A program made the translations under genes and the position numbers. Positions 5,750 through 7,867 of a stretch of DNA of 7,867 bases are shown here, piece by piece (the first letter of the stretch is position 1; each line of letters opens with the position of its first letter). The DNA is from an uncultured Prevotella sp. (GTDB lineage: Bacteria; Bacteroidota; Bacteroidia; Bacteroidales; Bacteroidaceae). The notes beneath the pieces are model-generated. The model did no database searches. It was not told the DNA's origin and saw nothing but the letters and a program-made list of their open reading frames with translations. The stretch spans positions 1 through 7,867 of the forward strand of contig USCM01000078.1 of NCBI GenBank assembly GCA_900553155.1, given 5' to 3'.

Positions 5750-7867
5750 TTAGAATGTCACCTCAAGACCTACCGAGTAAGTGCGATACTGCGGGTATGT
5801 CTTACCAGGACCCCAGTTGTCGGCATTGCCAATAGCCTCAGGGTCGAAGATGCGGAGGTTAGTCCATGTTATGAGGTTCTCGCCCGACATATACAGACGT
5901 GCCTTCTTAACCCACTTGGCAAGCTTTGTGTTAGCCGGGAGGTTGAAGCCAATCTGTAAGTTCTTCAAACGCAGATAGCTTGCATCCTGCAAGAAGCGGT
6001 CGCACACCTGGATGTTGTTCTTGTCGGTACGCAGACGGCCGTAGTAAGAGTCGAGGTTTGCACCAAGCTCAGAGCCTGCATAGCGGAAGTAGTCGAGGTG
6101 GTCGGTGTACAACGAGCGCTGCCACTCGTCTGCAAAGCCAAAGAATGTAGCACTGTTGGTGAAGAAGAAGTCGCGCTTGCCCACTCCCTGGAAGAAGGCT
6201 CTAATGTCGATAAACTTATACTGTGCCGACAGTGTGAAGCTGTACGAGTAGCGTGGTGTGGTGTTGCCTATAACCTTGAGGTCGCCGTGGTCGTCGAGGG
6301 TCTGGCTACCCATATCCACTCTACCGTTGTTGTCGAGATCGCGGTACATAAGGTCGCCGCCGCCCCACTTGTCGCCAATGGCGCTCTGCGAGTGCTTGGC
6401 AATGTAGGCATTCATCTCGGCGTCGCTCTTGGCGATGCCTACTACCTCGTAGCCCCAGATGTCGCCATACTTCTTGTTCTTGTACCAACCAGATATCTTG
6501 TTGTCTGGCGAGTCGTACTTGGTGATGAGCGTGTTGTAGTCGCTCAGTGTGGCAGAGATGCTATAGTTGAAGTCCTTGCCGATGCGGTCGCGCCAGCTAA
6601 CCTCAATTTCCCATCCGCGTGTACGCATCTCGGCGTTGTTGGTCTTAGGAGCGCTGGCTCCATAGAGTGCGCTAAGAGCGTTGGCAGGTCCCACCATGTC
6701 CTTGGTTGTGCGCTGATACCAGTCGAAGCTACCAGTGAGGCGGTTGTGGAAAAAGCCCCAGTCTATACCGAAGCCGATGTTCTCAATGCGCTCCCATGTA
6801 AGCGATGCCGAGAACGGTGAGTACATAGGCAGTGTCATGCCCTGCTTGCCACCGAGAACCACGCTGCCCGGATAGGTGTTCATCTCCTGATAGTAGGGGT
6901 AGAACGATGTGGTGTTCTGGTTGCCAAGTGTAGCGTACGAGCCACGGAACTTGAGGTACTCGAAGCCAGCCTTAGCCAATGGCTTCCAGAAGCTCTCCTC
7001 TGCAATGTTCCAACCTGCCGATACTGAGGGGAAGTAGCCCCAACGCTGGTCGGTAGGGAAGCGCGATGCACCGTCGGCACGCATATTGAACTCGAGCATG
7101 TAGCGGTTGTTGTAGTTGTAGTTCACACGACCGAAGAAGCCCAATGACGACCACTCGCCATTCTTGAACGACTGGAAGGTTGTGTTGCCTGCACCCTCGC
7201 CAAGGTCTACGTCGGTTGTGGCAAAGCGGTTAATCTTGCGATGATAGTACTCGCTCTGCTCACCAAGGAGGAACGTAAAGTTGTGGCCTCCCTTAAGCTT
7301 GAGGTTGTAGTCGGTGTAGATGTTGGTGCTGAAGTAGTTGATGCGTGTTGTCGCATTCTCGTGATAGGTCTCGCCGGCAGCAGGCTGTACGTTGAATGTA
7401 CCGTTGCTGTTGATTACGTGCTTGGCGTTTACACCCTCGAGCACCTTCATATACTCCAATGTGCCGTCTGGCAAGTGGTAGCTTATAGGCAAGAAGTCGC
7501 GAGAGTAGGGATTGCTCTCTGTACGGCTGTTAAGCTCGAAGTGCAACTTCCAGTCCTTGATAGGCTCCACGATGATGTTTGCCTGGTTGTACAGCTGGCG
7601 TGTCTTTTGGTTGACGCGTCCACCCCAGAGTATAGCAGGCAGCAACGACTCGTCCGAGTAGTCGCCGTTAGGCAGTGTCACAACAGATGTCGGGGCGCGA
7701 CGTCCGAGGTTGTGGTAGAAGAGGTCGTTAAGAGCCGATGGCTTGTCGTTGTTGATGTTGATGTAACGGGTAGACCAGTTGGCTGTGACATACTTGTTGA
7801 ACTTATAGCCCAACTTGGCATTGATGGTGTAGCGGTCGTACTTCTCTTTGGCATACTTAAAGAGACC
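5750..7867 (-). CDS. SusC/RagA family TonB-dependent outer-membrane receptor (C-terminal part)
   Basis: The frame is open from the right edge, where the first visible residues are GLFKYAKEKYDRY, to the stop at 5752-5750; about 705 residues are visible. SusC proteins are 22-strand outer-membrane barrels that import oligosaccharides or peptides bound by SusD, energised by TonB. What is visible is barrel: alternating aromatic and polar strands, SVSAGWNIAEESFW (around 7030-6990), LKFRGSYATLGNQN (around 6955-6915), a calcium-loop-like GDLMYRDLDNNGRVD (around 6360-6315), YLRLKNLQIGFNLP (around 5980-5940) and YMSGENLITWTNLRIFDPEA (around 5900-5840), a classic SusC ending. The protein ends in EVTF, with a terminal phenylalanine as expected of a BAM-recognised last strand. 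The N-terminal region (signal peptide, carboxypeptidase-regulatory-like domain, TonB box, plug) is outside the window, so the true start is not seen. The visible part contains a single cysteine. Confidence 0.95.
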   Translation of the reverse strand, partial: GLFKYAKEKYDRYTINAKLGYKFNKYVTANWSTRYININNDKPSALNDLFYHNLGRRAPTSVVTLPNGDYSDESLLPAILWGGRVNQKTRQLYNQANIIVEPIKDWKLHFELNSRTESNPYSRDFLPISYHLPDGTLEYMKVLEGVNAKHVINSNGTFNVQPAAGETYHENATTRINYFSTNIYTDYNLKLKGGHNFTFLLGEQSEYYHRKINRFATTDVDLGEGAGNTTFQSFKNGEWSSLGFFGRVNYNYNNRYMLEFNMRADGASRFPTDQRWGYFPSVSAGWNIAEESFWKPLAKAGFEYLKFRGSYATLGNQNTTSFYPYYQEMNTYPGSVVLGGKQGMTLPMYSPFSASLTWERIENIGFGIDWGFFHNRLTGSFDWYQRTTKDMVGPANALSALYGASAPKTNNAEMRTRGWEIEVSWRDRIGKDFNYSISATLSDYNTLITKYDSPDNKISGWYKNKKYGDIWGYEVVGIAKSDAEMNAYIAKHSQSAIGDKWGGGDLMYRDLDNNGRVDMGSQTLDDHGDLKVIGNTTPRYSYSFTLSAQYKFIDIRAFFQGVGKRDFFFTNSATFFGFADEWQRSLYTDHLDYFRYAGSELGANLDSYYGRLRTDKNNIQVCDRFLQDASYLRLKNLQIGFNLPANTKLAKWVKKARLYMSGENLITWTNLRIFDPEAIGNADNWGPGKTYPQYRTYSVGLEVTF

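Noticed and set aside
6098..6820. 240-codon plus-strand open frame opposite susC
   Set aside because: It lies wholly inside the SusC barrel coding region on the other strand, with no promoter-like box or recognisable domain.
7813..7813. Start codon of the SusC gene at 7813
   Set aside because: The codon is an internal TTG (leucine). The same frame continues without a stop to the window edge and SusC proteins have a long N-terminal plug region, so the gene is truncated by the window and does not start here.

Overview
The window looks like chromosomal DNA from a gut- or oral-type Bacteroidales bacterium, most likely Prevotella/Segatella-like. Three things point this way: an adjacent SusC/SusD outer-membrane nutrient-uptake pair, perfect matches to the Bacteroidetes promoter box TAnnTTTG, and start codons preceded by A-rich DNA with no Shine-Dalgarno sequence. 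The genus is an inference from style and no marker gene is present.

Layout, left to right. (1) The first 18 codons of a minus-strand gene, probably a CPA2/Kef-type cation:proton antiporter, leave the window at its left edge. (2) A divergent AT-rich intergenic region of 316 bases holds a promoter-like box for each direction and a solitary, degenerate copy of a GC-rich palindromic repeat. (3) A plus-strand FAD-dependent dehydrogenase-like protein of the COG2509 type (528 aa) has no assigned substrate. (4) A 162-base spacer carries three tandem 8-base units and a well-formed Bacteroidetes promoter. (5) gpmI (507 aa) encodes the Mn-dependent phosphoglycerate mutase of glycolysis, with all recognisable catalytic residues in place. 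(6) The convergent gpmI/susD space of 145 bases holds a perfect 19-bp bidirectional terminator and, 4 bases beyond it, a large nested palindrome of the same repeat family as in (2). (7) On the minus strand, a SusD/RagB lipoprotein (about 644 aa) follows a SusC-type TonB-dependent receptor whose N-terminal part lies beyond the right edge.

How the genes relate. gpmI and the FAD enzyme appear to be separately promoted housekeeping genes. The SusC/SusD pair forms one transcription unit running right to left: SusD would cap the SusC barrel as a surface lipoprotein and pass captured glycan or peptide to it for TonB-driven import. The unit ends straight after susD, so any enzymes of a utilisation locus must lie upstream of susC, outside the window, or elsewhere. 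I found no defence system, CRISPR array, RNA gene or mobile element, and nothing that is clearly a new system. The most interesting unexplained item is the dispersed nested palindrome.
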